Shown here: one piece after another, positions 9,649 through 19,033 of the stretch
How positions within the stretch are numbered: position 1 is the first letter of the stretch
How the letters are laid out: the number at the start of each line of letters is the position of its first letter
Source: Acidobacteriota bacterium
GTDB taxonomy: Bacteria; Acidobacteriota; Terriglobia; Terriglobales; Acidobacteriaceae
Direction: 5' to 3'
DNA length: 64,000 nucleotides
NCBI GenBank assembly: GCA_003010405.1
Contig: PJLO01000009.1
Location: 62,001-126,000, forward strand
Notes under the pieces: generated by a model
The model's database searches: none
Told to the model about the DNA's origin: nothing
What the model saw: the letters and a program-made list of their open reading frames with translations, nothing else
Made by a program: the position numbers and the translations under genes

Positions 9649-11172
9649 ATGGCATTTCAAAGGACGTTAAAAACTGAGTGGACACAGGAAGGAAACGCCA
9701 GGTTTATGGATACTGCCTCATGGCGGCTCCGGTATCACATGGCTACTCATATTCCGGCTGTTCTAGTTATTTCCGCCGCCCTGTTGGCCATTCTTCACAA
9801 TGACACTTTTTTCCTCATCGGGGCTGTAATTGGAAGCGGAATAGCGAGCTACGTTTTTTACAACATAATTTTTTACCCCGAAAATTTGCGCCTTGGATGG
9901 GTGCTCGGCACCGGTTTGCTCCTGGGATATGCATTCGGAACGCTCAATACTATTGTTCAACTCTTATTTCGCGGAGATACCCCGGAGTCTCGTTTCGGGC
10001 TGTCGGTGGCGGATCTTTCGATAGCGCTGGCAGCCGTGCTCCTAGTCGCTGCGCTCTTATTTGTTGTCAGTTCATTAATTGAGCCACCATTATTGGGCGA
10101 GCCATTCCAGGTAGGACAGCAACAACTTCGCTTGATCTGGACCGGACTCGGCATCGTTTTTCTGGCATTTGTCAGTGGCGATTTGGGATACATGGGACTT
10201 CAGGCGTCCGACGAACACCGTATAACAGTCTTGGGAAGCATCGGCGCGATCGTGGCCCCAATTCTGCCCGCTGTAACTCTTCTCGCCTTGAGCAACGCTC
10301 AAGTGTTCCGGCAAAAGGTGACCTTATGGATCGCTTTGGCAATGGAGGTCATCTTCCTTCTTCCTCAGGGACGCAGAGTACTTATGTATGCCATGGTAGT
10401 CGGTTTCATGGCATATAACTTCAATCGCCTAAGACTCCGCAGGCAATCTTCTGCGCGGCCATCACTCACAAAACGGCTTCTTATTCTTTTTGCAGGCGCG
10501 CTGATCGCCTATGGCTCGATCGTCAGTTTCTTTGCTCTGCGCTATGCAACTATGCAGATGGGAAAAGGGCGCAGCCTTACGGAGTACGCAGGTAGAGCTG
10601 TCACTCTGTTACAGGACGGAGATCCCATGATGGCCCGTCAACTGGCCAGCAATGTTCAGGATCGGACCTTTATCCTCACCTATTTGTCGGAACTGCTTTC
10701 AGCCAGCTGGCACACTACTCCAATGCTTGGTGAAGACGCGGCGTTCTGTATCAAGTCTTCCATCCCGTCTGTTTTGTATCCAGACAAACATGCGGTAAAT
10801 GAGATTGGCGCGGAGGAGGTAATTGCGAACCCGCATTTTGGTCTGATGGTTCGTGATGAAGCGAATTCGCTGTTGACTGCCGGTGTCTCTGATTTTGGGT
10901 TGGCCGGTGCTATCGCGTATCCCTTCGCGATTCTTGGTTTTTATGTTTGTTTCTCGCGAGTCGTTGGTCGGTACTTGCCGCCGATGACTCGGCTCTTCTT
11001 AAATTTTGCTCTGGTCTATGGTCTCATTCAGGCCGAAACCGTGCTGACGAGCAACATCAACATTTGCCGCGATCTTTTGATTTTTATTTTCGTTTTTGCA
11101 TTGATAGACAAGATTCCATCGCTGCGCGTATTGCGACGCAGGACTGTTCATGCGCATTCTCCTGGTATCTAA
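9649..11172 (+). CDS. Wzy-like polysaccharide polymerase / O-antigen ligase-type membrane protein
   Basis: A polytopic membrane protein of about 507 residues with ten or more hydrophobic segments and a large polar loop near residues 290-420, the usual layout of Wzy polymerases. Sequence identity is low in this family, so the call depends on topology and on its place beside Wzx, Wzz and glycosyltransferases. The frame opens with TTG at 9634, and the ATG at 9649 or a later one (MDTASWRLRYH) may be the true start. It overlaps the next glycosyltransferase by 23 bases. It would join repeat units in the periplasm. Confidence 0.7.
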   Translation: MAFQRTLKTEWTQEGNARFMDTASWRLRYHMATHIPAVLVISAALLAILHNDTFFLIGAVIGSGIASYVFYNIIFYPENLRLGWVLGTGLLLGYAFGTLNTIVQLLFRGDTPESRFGLSVADLSIALAAVLLVAALLFVVSSLIEPPLLGEPFQVGQQQLRLIWTGLGIVFLAFVSGDLGYMGLQASDEHRITVLGSIGAIVAPILPAVTLLALSNAQVFRQKVTLWIALAMEVIFLLPQGRRVLMYAMVVGFMAYNFNRLRLRRQSSARPSLTKRLLILFAGALIAYGSIVSFFALRYATMQMGKGRSLTEYAGRAVTLLQDGDPMMARQLASNVQDRTFILTYLSELLSASWHTTPMLGEDAAFCIKSSIPSVLYPDKHAVNEIGAEEVIANPHFGLMVRDEANSLLTAGVSDFGLAGAIAYPFAILGFYVCFSRVVGRYLPPMTRLFLNFALVYGLIQAETVLTSNINICRDLLIFIFVFALIDKIPSLRVLRRRTVHAHSPGI

Positions 11173-12265
11173 CTACCTGAAGGATGGACAGGAAAGCATG
11201 CAGCGATTCGCGGCGCTGATGCTGAATGGTCTGCTCGATGCAGGGCATGAAGTGCGAGTGATAAGCCCACCCATGCTGGCCGGGCGCCTGAAAAGTTCCA
11301 ATCAGGGGATGGGTAAGTGGCTGGGCTATGTTGATAAATTCGCATTGTTTCCGCCGTTGCTACTCGACGCTTCACGCTGGGCGGATGTAGTTCATATTTG
11401 CGACCACTCCAACGCGATGTATGCTGCCTGGACAGGTTCAGCACCATGCCTCGTTACCTGCCATGACATGCTGGCGGTTCGTGGAGCGCTAAGCGAGCAA
11501 ACCGACTGCCCCGCTTCCAGAACCGGCAAGTATCTTCAGAGATGGATTGTCCATGGCTTGCACAAAGCCAACAGCGTGGTATGCGTTTCAAAGGCAACAC
11601 TCGTAGATTTCGAACGCATCGTCGGTCGCTCGACGAGCGTAATCCTGAACTCACTTAATTACCCGTATCATCGTATTTCACCTGATCGCTGCGAAGCCCT
11701 GCTTTCTCGTGTGCCGCAGCTGGATTTGGCAAAACCGTTTGTACTTCATGTGGGTTCCAATTCAGCCCGAAAGAATAAAAACGGCGTAATTCGCGCATTT
11801 GCAAAGGCAACCGCTACTGTCGATTTGCAACTTGTACTTGCTGGTCCGCAGCTCAACTCCGAATTGAATGAACTCATACGTGACTTGGGCGTTGCCGATC
11901 GAGTGATTGTCGTCGTGAAGCCTTGCAACGAGATGCTTGAGGGTCTCTACAATAAGGCGCTTGGCTTGTTATTTCCCTCGCGATTCGAAGGCTTCGGCTG
12001 GCCGCTTATCGAGGCTCAGGCATGCGGATGCCCTGTTATTTGTAGCCGTTGCGCTCCATTCTCCGAAATAGTTGGCGAATCGGCAATCATGCGAGAAGTT
12101 GACGATGAGTCTGGTTTCGCAGCAGACCTCTCAACGCTCGCAAACGATTCGTCGGAGCGTGCTCGCTGGGTGCAAAAAGGACTGAGAAATGCAGTGCGAT
12201 TTTCTCGGGAGCTAATGATTTCCGCGTATATAGACCGATATAAGGAATTAGTCCAAACCAGTTAA
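11150..12265 (+). CDS. Family 4 glycosyltransferase
   Basis: A 371-residue GT-B enzyme. The N-terminus (MRILLVSNYLKDGQESMQRF) is typical for GT4. The C-terminal donor domain shows LHVGSNSARKNKNGVIRAF and an intact EX7E motif (FEGFGWPLIEAQACGCPV). The gene starts inside the end of the polymerase gene, so the two are probably translated together. It resembles the mannosyl/fucosyl GT4 enzymes of exopolysaccharide loci, but the sugar cannot be read from the sequence. Confidence 0.88.
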   Translation: MRILLVSNYLKDGQESMQRFAALMLNGLLDAGHEVRVISPPMLAGRLKSSNQGMGKWLGYVDKFALFPPLLLDASRWADVVHICDHSNAMYAAWTGSAPCLVTCHDMLAVRGALSEQTDCPASRTGKYLQRWIVHGLHKANSVVCVSKATLVDFERIVGRSTSVILNSLNYPYHRISPDRCEALLSRVPQLDLAKPFVLHVGSNSARKNKNGVIRAFAKATATVDLQLVLAGPQLNSELNELIRDLGVADRVIVVVKPCNEMLEGLYNKALGLLFPSRFEGFGWPLIEAQACGCPVICSRCAPFSEIVGESAIMREVDDESGFAADLSTLANDSSERARWVQKGLRNAVRFSRELMISAYIDRYKELVQTS

Positions 12266-12319
12266 ACCGTTACCGGAAGATATGGCGTACTTCAAGCGCC
12301 ATGTAGGGTTCGTTCGCTA

Positions 12320-13492
12320 ATGAAAATTCTTCATGTTATCAGTTCGGTAAACCCCGTTGGCGGGGGTCCAATTGAGGGCGTCAGGCAGTTGGCCCCGGTA
12401 ATACGCCAATACGGGCACACCATCGAGGTGGCTTCGCTGGATTCGCCCGACGCTCCGCATGTGAAGCGTTGCTTCGTGCCCGTTCATCCACTCGGACCCG
12501 GATTGCTGAAGTACAGATACAGCACGCGCCTGGTACCTTGGTTGCGAGAAAACGCAAAAAACTACGATATCGTGGTCGTAGACGGCATTTGGCAGTACCA
12601 CAGTTTCGCAGCATGGCGCGCGCTGCGCCGCAGCGACACTCCCTATGTCGTTTTCACCCATGGCATGCTCGACCCATGGTTCAAGAAAACCTACCCGCGC
12701 AAGCACCTGAAGAAGATGCTGTACTGGCCTTGGGGCGAATACCGGGTGCTGCGCGACGCCGCAGCCGTGCTCTTCACATGCGAGGAGGAGCGCATCTTAG
12801 CCCGGCAATCATTCCGTCCCTACCGGTGCAATGAAGAGGTGGTGAATTACGGTACAGCCGGACCACAGGGCGATCCGCAAACCGAACTGGACACGTTTTA
12901 CGGAAGCCATCCGGAGCTCCGCAACAAGCGGCTCGCAATTTATCTCGGTCGCCTCCATGAGAAGAAAGGTTGCGACCTCCTGATTCAGGCTTTTGCGAAG
13001 GTACTGGCCACAGACCCGGACTGGCACCTTTTGATGTGCGGCCCCGATCAGGTTGGGTGGAAGGCAAAACTGGTCGCAATGGCAGATCGGTTAAACATCG
13101 CCAACCGCATCAGCTGGCTCGGTATGGTAAGTGGAGACATGAAATGGGGCGCGTTGCGCGCATCGGAAATCTTCGTACTGCCTTCGCATCAGGAAAATTT
13201 CGGTATTGTGGTCGCCGAGGCATTGGCTTGCGGCGTGCCTGCTCTGATCTCGAACCAGGTCAATATCTGGCATGAGATACAACAAGACGGAGCTGGTATC
13301 ATCGCTAAAGATGACCTGAACGGAACCTGCGCCATGCTCAGAACATGGCTACAAATGTCCAGCTCGCAGAAGTCCGAAATGCGACAACGAACGCGCGGGT
13401 GCTTCCAGCAGAGGTTCGAAATTCATAAAGCCGCGGAGACCCTGATTAAGACCTTCTGCAATATCCGCGCCGGACGCAACAGCACTCTTTAA
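12320..13492 (+). CDS. Family 4 glycosyltransferase (paired with WcaF-like acyltransferase)
   Basis: A 390-residue GT-B enzyme. The N-terminal glycine-rich loop VNPVGGGPIEGVRQLAPVI and the C-terminal IYLGRLHEKKGCDLLIQAF and QENFGIVVAEALACGVPAL segments (intact EX7E) are diagnostic. Its stop codon shares a base with the start of the WcaF-like acetyltransferase gene. A similar GT4-acyltransferase pair occurs in colanic-acid-type clusters, which suggests that this enzyme adds a sugar which the neighbour then acylates. That link is an inference. Confidence 0.88.
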   Translation: MKILHVISSVNPVGGGPIEGVRQLAPVIRQYGHTIEVASLDSPDAPHVKRCFVPVHPLGPGLLKYRYSTRLVPWLRENAKNYDIVVVDGIWQYHSFAAWRALRRSDTPYVVFTHGMLDPWFKKTYPRKHLKKMLYWPWGEYRVLRDAAAVLFTCEEERILARQSFRPYRCNEEVVNYGTAGPQGDPQTELDTFYGSHPELRNKRLAIYLGRLHEKKGCDLLIQAFAKVLATDPDWHLLMCGPDQVGWKAKLVAMADRLNIANRISWLGMVSGDMKWGALRASEIFVLPSHQENFGIVVAEALACGVPALISNQVNIWHEIQQDGAGIIAKDDLNGTCAMLRTWLQMSSSQKSEMRQRTRGCFQQRFEIHKAAETLIKTFCNIRAGRNSTL

Positions 13493-14064
13493 TGACCAAT
13501 TCCGATCCATACCTTCAGCCAGCTTTTTCGCGGCGAAACAGGCTGTTACGTTTCCTGTGGGGAATTGTGTACGCCCTGCTGTTTCGGACATCGCCCCGGC
13601 CTATGCATGCCTGGCGAAATTTCTTATTGCGCTGCTTCGGTGCGACCATCGGTCCAAATTCGCACATTTATCCAACCGCAAGAATCTGGGCTCCCTGGAA
13701 CTTGATCTGCGAAGAGAATGCCACAATCGCAGACGATGTTGTTGTTTATAACCCACTGGCTGTGCGCCTGGGATCGCACGCGATCTTATCGCAACAGGCA
13801 TATCTTTGCGGCGCAACGCACGACTATGAAGACCCGGAATTTCCTCTCATCTCATTTCCCATAACCCTGGGTCCCTACTCGTGGGTGTGTGCAAGGGCCA
13901 CCGTGCAGCCAGGCGTCAACATCGGCGAGGGAGCGATTCTGGCACTTGCATCGGTTGCAACCCGTGATCTGGAGCCGTGGACGGTGTACGGAGGCATTCC
14001 AGCACGAAAAATCAAGATGCGCGTTTTGCGTGAAAAGAGCGAAGTACAGCCTAAACAATCATGA
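13492..14064 (+). CDS. WcaF-like left-handed beta-helix O-acyltransferase
   Basis: A 190-residue hexapeptide-repeat acetyltransferase of the colanic-acid WcaF type. The beta-helix begins near residue 45 (FGATIGPNSHIYPTARIW) and includes the family's insertion loop with YLCGATHDYEDPEFPLI, where the histidine is the likely catalytic base. The C-terminus GGIPARKIKMR is also typical. It probably uses acetyl-CoA to acetylate a sugar of the repeat unit. Its ATG overlaps the previous stop by one base, and its stop overlaps the next gene's ATG (ATGA at 14061-14064). Confidence 0.88.
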   Translation: MTNSDPYLQPAFSRRNRLLRFLWGIVYALLFRTSPRPMHAWRNFLLRCFGATIGPNSHIYPTARIWAPWNLICEENATIADDVVVYNPLAVRLGSHAILSQQAYLCGATHDYEDPEFPLISFPITLGPYSWVCARATVQPGVNIGEGAILALASVATRDLEPWTVYGGIPARKIKMRVLREKSEVQPKQS

Positions 14065-14930
14065 TCTCTGTTCTCATCCCGACCAAAAACGAAGTGCAGG
14101 ACCTTCCCTGTTGCCTGAATTCAGTTGCATGGTCAGATGACATACACGTTTATGACTCCGGCAGCACTGACTCCACGGTAGATCTGGCGAAATCAATGGC
14201 TGCGCGGGTCACGGTTCGTTCTTATGCCCCGGGACAACCCGCGTTTGGCGGTGACGAGTCCGCCCATCAAAACTGGGCCTTACAGACAATTCCTTTCAAG
14301 TATCCGTGGGTACTGCATTTGGATGCCGATGAGCGCGTGACGCCGGATCTGGCGGCAAGTATTCGCCAAGCGGTCGAGAACCCAGGCAAGAATGTCGCGT
14401 TCCGCATCCAGCGCCGGGATTTTCTGCATGGGCGCTGGCTCAAGCACGTGCAAGCATCGCCTTTTTACCTGCGGCTTTTCCGCCCCGAAAAAATGCGTTA
14501 TGAACGCCTCATCAATCCCGTCTCGATTCCGGATGGCCCCGTTGGACGACTGAGCGGCTACCTCGATCACTTTCCTTTCAGCAAAGGGATGCGTCATTGG
14601 CTCGACCGGCACAATTCCTACAGTACGCTGGAGGCGCAGCAGTTTATTATGAATCGCGCTTCGCATAGTTCGTTCAGCCTCAAACAAGCGCTGCTGGCAA
14701 AGGACTTAAACAACAGAAGATTCCATCAGAAGGAACTGTTCTACCGCCTTCCGGCGCGGCCTCTTATCAAGTTCCTGCTTTTGTATTTCGGCAAACGCGG
14801 ATTCCTGGATGGTGATGCCGGCATGACCTATGCCCTGCTGCAATCTTTCTACGAATACATGATTGTACTGAAGACACGAGAGTTGGAGGGTTCTGCGGCG
14901 ACCCAAGACGCCGCTGGAATGTCGGCCTGA
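14061..14930 (+). CDS. Family 2 glycosyltransferase, WaaE/KdtX-like
   Basis: A 289-residue GT-A enzyme. The N-terminus ISVLIPTKNEVQDLPCCLNS, the DSGSTDST motif and the metal-binding HLDADERV motif near residue 93 match the WaaE/KdtX group of lipopolysaccharide-core beta-glucosyltransferases. The C-terminal half contains amphipathic helices that may contact the membrane. It is the last glycosyltransferase of the exopolysaccharide locus and is translationally coupled to the acyltransferase. The exact acceptor is unknown. Confidence 0.87.
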   Translation: MISVLIPTKNEVQDLPCCLNSVAWSDDIHVYDSGSTDSTVDLAKSMAARVTVRSYAPGQPAFGGDESAHQNWALQTIPFKYPWVLHLDADERVTPDLAASIRQAVENPGKNVAFRIQRRDFLHGRWLKHVQASPFYLRLFRPEKMRYERLINPVSIPDGPVGRLSGYLDHFPFSKGMRHWLDRHNSYSTLEAQQFIMNRASHSSFSLKQALLAKDLNNRRFHQKELFYRLPARPLIKFLLLYFGKRGFLDGDAGMTYALLQSFYEYMIVLKTRELEGSAATQDAAGMSA

Positions 14931-14932
14931 AA

Positions 14933-15634
14933 ATGATTAAAGCTAGAAACGTGCCCAAAGCTGTCGTGTACGTCGTAACTCTGCTGACAGTGCTTGCGGC
15001 ATCATGTGCCGCGGCACAAGAAAGCTCCTCCCGAGTAGGCCTCCCCATTCAGGGTACGGATTCCAGCGTTGATAGAAACATCGTGCCGCCCGGAACGGCC
15101 AAGCAGATCGGCCAAACGCAATCAACTCCGCCCGCCTCCAAATGGGGGCCGAACCGAAGTTCGACTGCATCTTCGTCCGCCGTGTCTCAACAGAATCACT
15201 CGTCTGTTTCGAGCAATGGCTTGCAGCACAAGGCGCAGACGACGTCCCAATCCGGCCACCCCGTCGCAACCCGCGGGGCGCGCGTGGGTGACAAGCACCA
15301 AGGCGCAGATTCGAAGAATTCAAATCAGAACGCTGTGCGCAAAACCAGCCTGCAGGGTTCTGTCGCGAAAAACGCGCCACCATCGGAATTCAAGGAGCCG
15401 TCGTCGTTCAGGAAGGAATACTCTCCCGCGATTGGAAGATCGCGACCAGCATTCACCACCCACACTCACATGTCTCGGACGAGCACGAAACACAAGCGGG
15501 CAGCATCGAAACAGAGCGCATCCTCGAAAGGACAGCACCCGGTGAGAAACGGTCTCACGGGAGCCAAGCCTTCAAGAGACAAGGCCCCGAAAAACAGGCT
15601 CAGCCAAACCAAATCCAAGGTTCTTATTAGATAG
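14933..15634 (+). CDS. Secreted basic low-complexity protein of unknown function
   Basis: A 233-residue protein with an N-terminal signal peptide at about residues 1-29 (core VVYVVTLLTVLAASCAAAQ). The rest is rich in Ser, Gln, Asn, Lys and Arg and is probably disordered. No domain was recognised. The ATG follows the WaaE-like gene by two bases, so it belongs to the exopolysaccharide transcript. It may interact with anionic glycan or peptidoglycan, but this is speculative. Its 3' end overlaps the convergent activase gene by eight bases. That it is coding is supported by the signal peptide, the spacing and the lack of other signals, not by homology. Confidence 0.65.
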   Translation: MIKARNVPKAVVYVVTLLTVLAASCAAAQESSSRVGLPIQGTDSSVDRNIVPPGTAKQIGQTQSTPPASKWGPNRSSTASSSAVSQQNHSSVSSNGLQHKAQTTSQSGHPVATRGARVGDKHQGADSKNSNQNAVRKTSLQGSVAKNAPPSEFKEPSSFRKEYSPAIGRSRPAFTTHTHMSRTSTKHKRAASKQSASSKGQHPVRNGLTGAKPSRDKAPKNRLSQTKSKVLIR

Positions 15635-18600
15635 AAACCGTTTCCCTTTCCTGTTGTGGCTGCACGAGAGCAGGCGAACCGCAACGGAAATCGCCCGAGG
15701 AATTCAGGTGGGAGAGGAAGAAGTGCATCGTTTCGATACGAAGCCGAAGCGAACCTTGGGGCTTGTTTTCATCCAGATCACGGAAACAAAAATGAGGTTT
15801 GCCAGCACAGACAGAGATCTGTTCGATGACATTGCTGGCAAAAGCATCATGCCCACACTTGAAGCTCGACAGCTCGACAGGAATCAGATTCGGGTGACGG
15901 GCCATGAACTTGGCTGCCCACAACTTCAGGTTTGTATTGGCAGAAACTGAGTTCTTCCATACGTCGGAAATATCCAAAGGCGAACTGATCACACCGGCTC
16001 CAACCTCTTCACCAAAGAGGTTGTTGAGAACATCTTCATCCAGTGGAAGATAGGCCTGTGAAAACACGGGATAGCCGAGCTTTTGAAAAGACTCCAGAAT
16101 GTCCTGATTGACACCTGGATCGTGGTGATACGGTCTGGCAAGCAGAACCAAACCTATACGTCCTTCGCGTTCGAGCCTGTCCAGCGCATCGCGCGAAACT
16201 TGACGCATTTTTAAATCAAACTGCTCTTGAAAAAGAAATGCCTGCTCCACCGCCTCCGCATTCTCTTCCCAACTCAGACCTGCTAATACATCCTTCCAGC
16301 ATTCAAACATCTGGAACCGGAAGAGACGCCGATCCGACAGATTCAGTATTGGGTTCAAGTAGCCGATACCGGTCTCGCCAAACCAGTTGCGATTCGCGGA
16401 AAACGCAGCTTTCACTGCTTCCGGCGTTGCCGCCCCGGTCGGACACGAGCTCACGCCCGCACACTTCTCCAGATTATTGACCACAGTGTCAATCATTGGA
16501 AAGAAAATGTAATCAAGAACGTGAGCGTCCCTGTTCTTTTGCAACAAGTGGAAGACGTGAGAAATGCACAGCTTTGCCGGGAAGCATGGATCGACCGCCG
16601 CAAAACCAACCGCCTCTTTGAAATGAGTAGGGTTGGTCGTAGCAGAGAAGATAATGTTTTCCTTCCGAACACCCAGGCCCTGCAGATAAGAAGTCAGCAA
16701 TGGCGCATAGGCGTACAAGTTCAAAACCCTCGGAATTCCAATGCAGATCGAGGAACGATCGTGAAGCCGCTTCCCATTCCGTTTCGTCGCACTAGTATGA
16801 GTAACGAGCGGCACGTCCCGCACCGACCACGCCTCACGCGCTGCAAGCGACGGAATACAGGGATTTGCCGCACACACGGCAGACCAGGCGGAATTAACTT
16901 CGCGCGCCTTGCTGACGTCAAGAGCCTCGCCGCGCTCACAACTTGCGATTATGACGCGATTCTGCCCTGACGACTCTTCGAATTGCGGAGTAGCGCACGA
17001 GTAATCGATAAAGGTGCGGTGACATTTGTTGGCACAAAACGAACAGCGCGTAGATTCGTCGCGCCGGATCGTGTAACGCACGCTCGATAGCTGATCGAGA
17101 GAGATGAACCGGCTGGGCCGCTCGGGCGAGTACCGGCGAATTGCCTCCAGTGCAGCGCCAATAGAACCAGCCTCTCCGCAATTCGGATGCAGAAAGATTT
17201 CCGGCTCGCCTTCTGCGAAGTAGTGACTGCGAATGAAATCTATCTCAGCTTTGACCACGGCGAGATTGCGCTGCGTCCCCCCTTGCAGCAGAAAGCGCTT
17301 TCCCAGCTTTGCAACGTTGGACACGCCGGCCACGTACAGAAACACATTTTTCGGCAGCACGGCGGCCAGGCCCGCAATCAGTTCCTCGGGCCGCCAGCCC
17401 TGTCGCTGAAAGTTCACAATGTCGGACTGAAGGAACACGGCACAGCCATAGCTGAATACGGGCATGCGATTGGCACGGAAAGCAGTTTCCGCAAAGGTCT
17501 CAATCGGAATACCGAGCGTCTCCGCCGTAGCTTGGAGAAAGTATCCATTTCCGGCCGAACACTGCGTATTCAGCCTGAAGTCCTTCACCGCGCCATTCTG
17601 CAGCAGCACGATCTTAATGTCCTGCCCACCGACGTCGATGATGGCGTCCACATCGTGCCTGACCTGCAAGGCGGAGTGGGCGTGAGCGACGGTTTCAACC
17701 AGCGCCACGTCTGCGCCAAGAACCCGCTGTAGCAAGTCCTTCGAGTACCCTGTGATGGCCGCTCCGAGCACCGATAATCGGACGCCACGCCGGCGAAAGC
17801 GATCATACAATTCCTGCAAAACAGCAATTGCATCGGCAATCGGGTCGGCGCGGGAAAGACGGTAAGCGCTTGCCAGCAGTTGGCCATCAGGAGAAAGCAA
17901 AACGGCCTTGGTCGAGGTAGAACCTCCGTCGATTCCAACAAACACGGGGATCTCGCCGGATGTGAGAGCTACGTCCGGGCGCGGGGCAATCGTGTAATCG
18001 CGAAGGAACTTCCGCAACTCATCCTCAGTTTTGCACAACCCCTCGGTGCCACCAGCGATCTCCAGAGCCGACGAGGAGTTCACAAATTGCGCCAGCGGTT
18101 CGATTCCCAGGTAGTTGCCAACCTCCGCAGATTCGGTGCGCCCGTATTCAAGGGCTCCAATCGCGCCGAAGTACTGCGCGTCGGCAGGCACTGAAACGAG
18201 GGTTTCCAACGCGACATCTTCTGGAATCGTCACGTTCTGGTCCCGCCACATGCGCGCCAGGTGCTGTCGCCATGCCTCGCGCAAACCGGGCAGGAAGACA
18301 TGAGGTCCGCCCAAAAGCAGCACCCGCGGCAGCAACAGATGCCCGCGCGTGAGAACGGTGAGGTTTTGCAGCACAATCGCGTTAAACAAAGACGCGATCA
18401 ATTCGCTGGGGGGCACACCCTGTTTTTGGAATCCTGTGATATCGGTTTCCGCAAACACCCCGCACTTGCCGGCAACCGGATGAATCGGCACTCCGTCAAA
18501 TTTCTGTTGGCGGAGTTGATCTGGGCTCAGATTCAACTTGGCAGCGATCTTGTCAATCACAGCGCCGGTACCGCCTGCGCACTTGTCATTCATCGAAGCC

Positions 18601-19004
18601 AGTTTTTTCTTCTGTCCAGCGTGGCCTGTCTCTTTAAAAACGATGATCTTTGAGTCCTGACCGCCGAGTTCTATGACGGAGTGAACCTCAGGAAAAAGCT
18701 TTTCCACGGCCATGCTGACGGCCGTTACTTCCTGCACAAACTTTGCGCCCAGGATTCCCGCGAGCGCGCCTCCCCCGCTGCCTGTGATGAAAGCGTAGGC
18801 AGTTCCTGTCTGCATTCCGAGCGAGTCCTGCAGTTCCTGCAGACAGGACAAAAGGGTTTCGGCCTGGCGCCCCTCATGCCGGCGATATGTACGGAAAAGC
18901 AGATCGTCTCCATCCGCGGGGCAGGCGACGACCTTTACGGTCGTCGATCCCACGTCAATGCCGATCCGGTACTGCTTCAATTTCCTGGGTCCACTATTCA
19001 TCAC
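15627..19004 (-). CDS. Double BcrA/BadF/HgdC-type activase with DUF2229-like region
   Basis: A 1125-residue protein with two tandem ASKHA-type activase domains like HgdC/BcrA/BadF. These are ATP-driven one-electron donors that reduce 2-hydroxyacyl-CoA dehydratases and benzoyl-CoA reductases. Domain 1 starts IGIDVGSTTVKVV and has cysteines at about 142 (KCAGGTG) and 181 (KCGVFAE). Domain 2 starts VGIDGGSTSTKAV at about 356 and has cysteines at about 482 (QCSAGNG) and 521 (GCAVFLQ). Both halves therefore keep the pair that binds the bridging Fe4S4 cluster in HgdC. A CX2CX3C set follows at about 654-661, then a DUF2229-like region (FFPMIDTVVNNLEKCAGVSS, LARPYHHDPGVNQDILE). It is the last gene of a unit with a radical SAM and an HgdB-like gene. 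The substrate is unknown. Confidence 0.85.
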   Translation of the reverse strand: MMNSGPRKLKQYRIGIDVGSTTVKVVACPADGDDLLFRTYRRHEGRQAETLLSCLQELQDSLGMQTGTAYAFITGSGGGALAGILGAKFVQEVTAVSMAVEKLFPEVHSVIELGGQDSKIIVFKETGHAGQKKKLASMNDKCAGGTGAVIDKIAAKLNLSPDQLRQQKFDGVPIHPVAGKCGVFAETDITGFQKQGVPPSELIASLFNAIVLQNLTVLTRGHLLLPRVLLLGGPHVFLPGLREAWRQHLARMWRDQNVTIPEDVALETLVSVPADAQYFGAIGALEYGRTESAEVGNYLGIEPLAQFVNSSSALEIAGGTEGLCKTEDELRKFLRDYTIAPRPDVALTSGEIPVFVGIDGGSTSTKAVLLSPDGQLLASAYRLSRADPIADAIAVLQELYDRFRRRGVRLSVLGAAITGYSKDLLQRVLGADVALVETVAHAHSALQVRHDVDAIIDVGGQDIKIVLLQNGAVKDFRLNTQCSAGNGYFLQATAETLGIPIETFAETAFRANRMPVFSYGCAVFLQSDIVNFQRQGWRPEELIAGLAAVLPKNVFLYVAGVSNVAKLGKRFLLQGGTQRNLAVVKAEIDFIRSHYFAEGEPEIFLHPNCGEAGSIGAALEAIRRYSPERPSRFISLDQLSSVRYTIRRDESTRCSFCANKCHRTFIDYSCATPQFEESSGQNRVIIASCERGEALDVSKAREVNSAWSAVCAANPCIPSLAAREAWSVRDVPLVTHTSATKRNGKRLHDRSSICIGIPRVLNLYAYAPLLTSYLQGLGVRKENIIFSATTNPTHFKEAVGFAAVDPCFPAKLCISHVFHLLQKNRDAHVLDYIFFPMIDTVVNNLEKCAGVSSCPTGAATPEAVKAAFSANRNWFGETGIGYLNPILNLSDRRLFRFQMFECWKDVLAGLSWEENAEAVEQAFLFQEQFDLKMRQVSRDALDRLEREGRIGLVLLARPYHHDPGVNQDILESFQKLGYPVFSQAYLPLDEDVLNNLFGEEVGAGVISSPLDISDVWKNSVSANTNLKLWAAKFMARHPNLIPVELSSFKCGHDAFASNVIEQISVCAGKPHFCFRDLDENKPQGSLRLRIETMHFFLSHLNSSGDFRCGSPALVQPQQERETVSI

Positions 19005-19033
19005 AAACTCTCACGCCGAGCCAAAAGGCTCGT

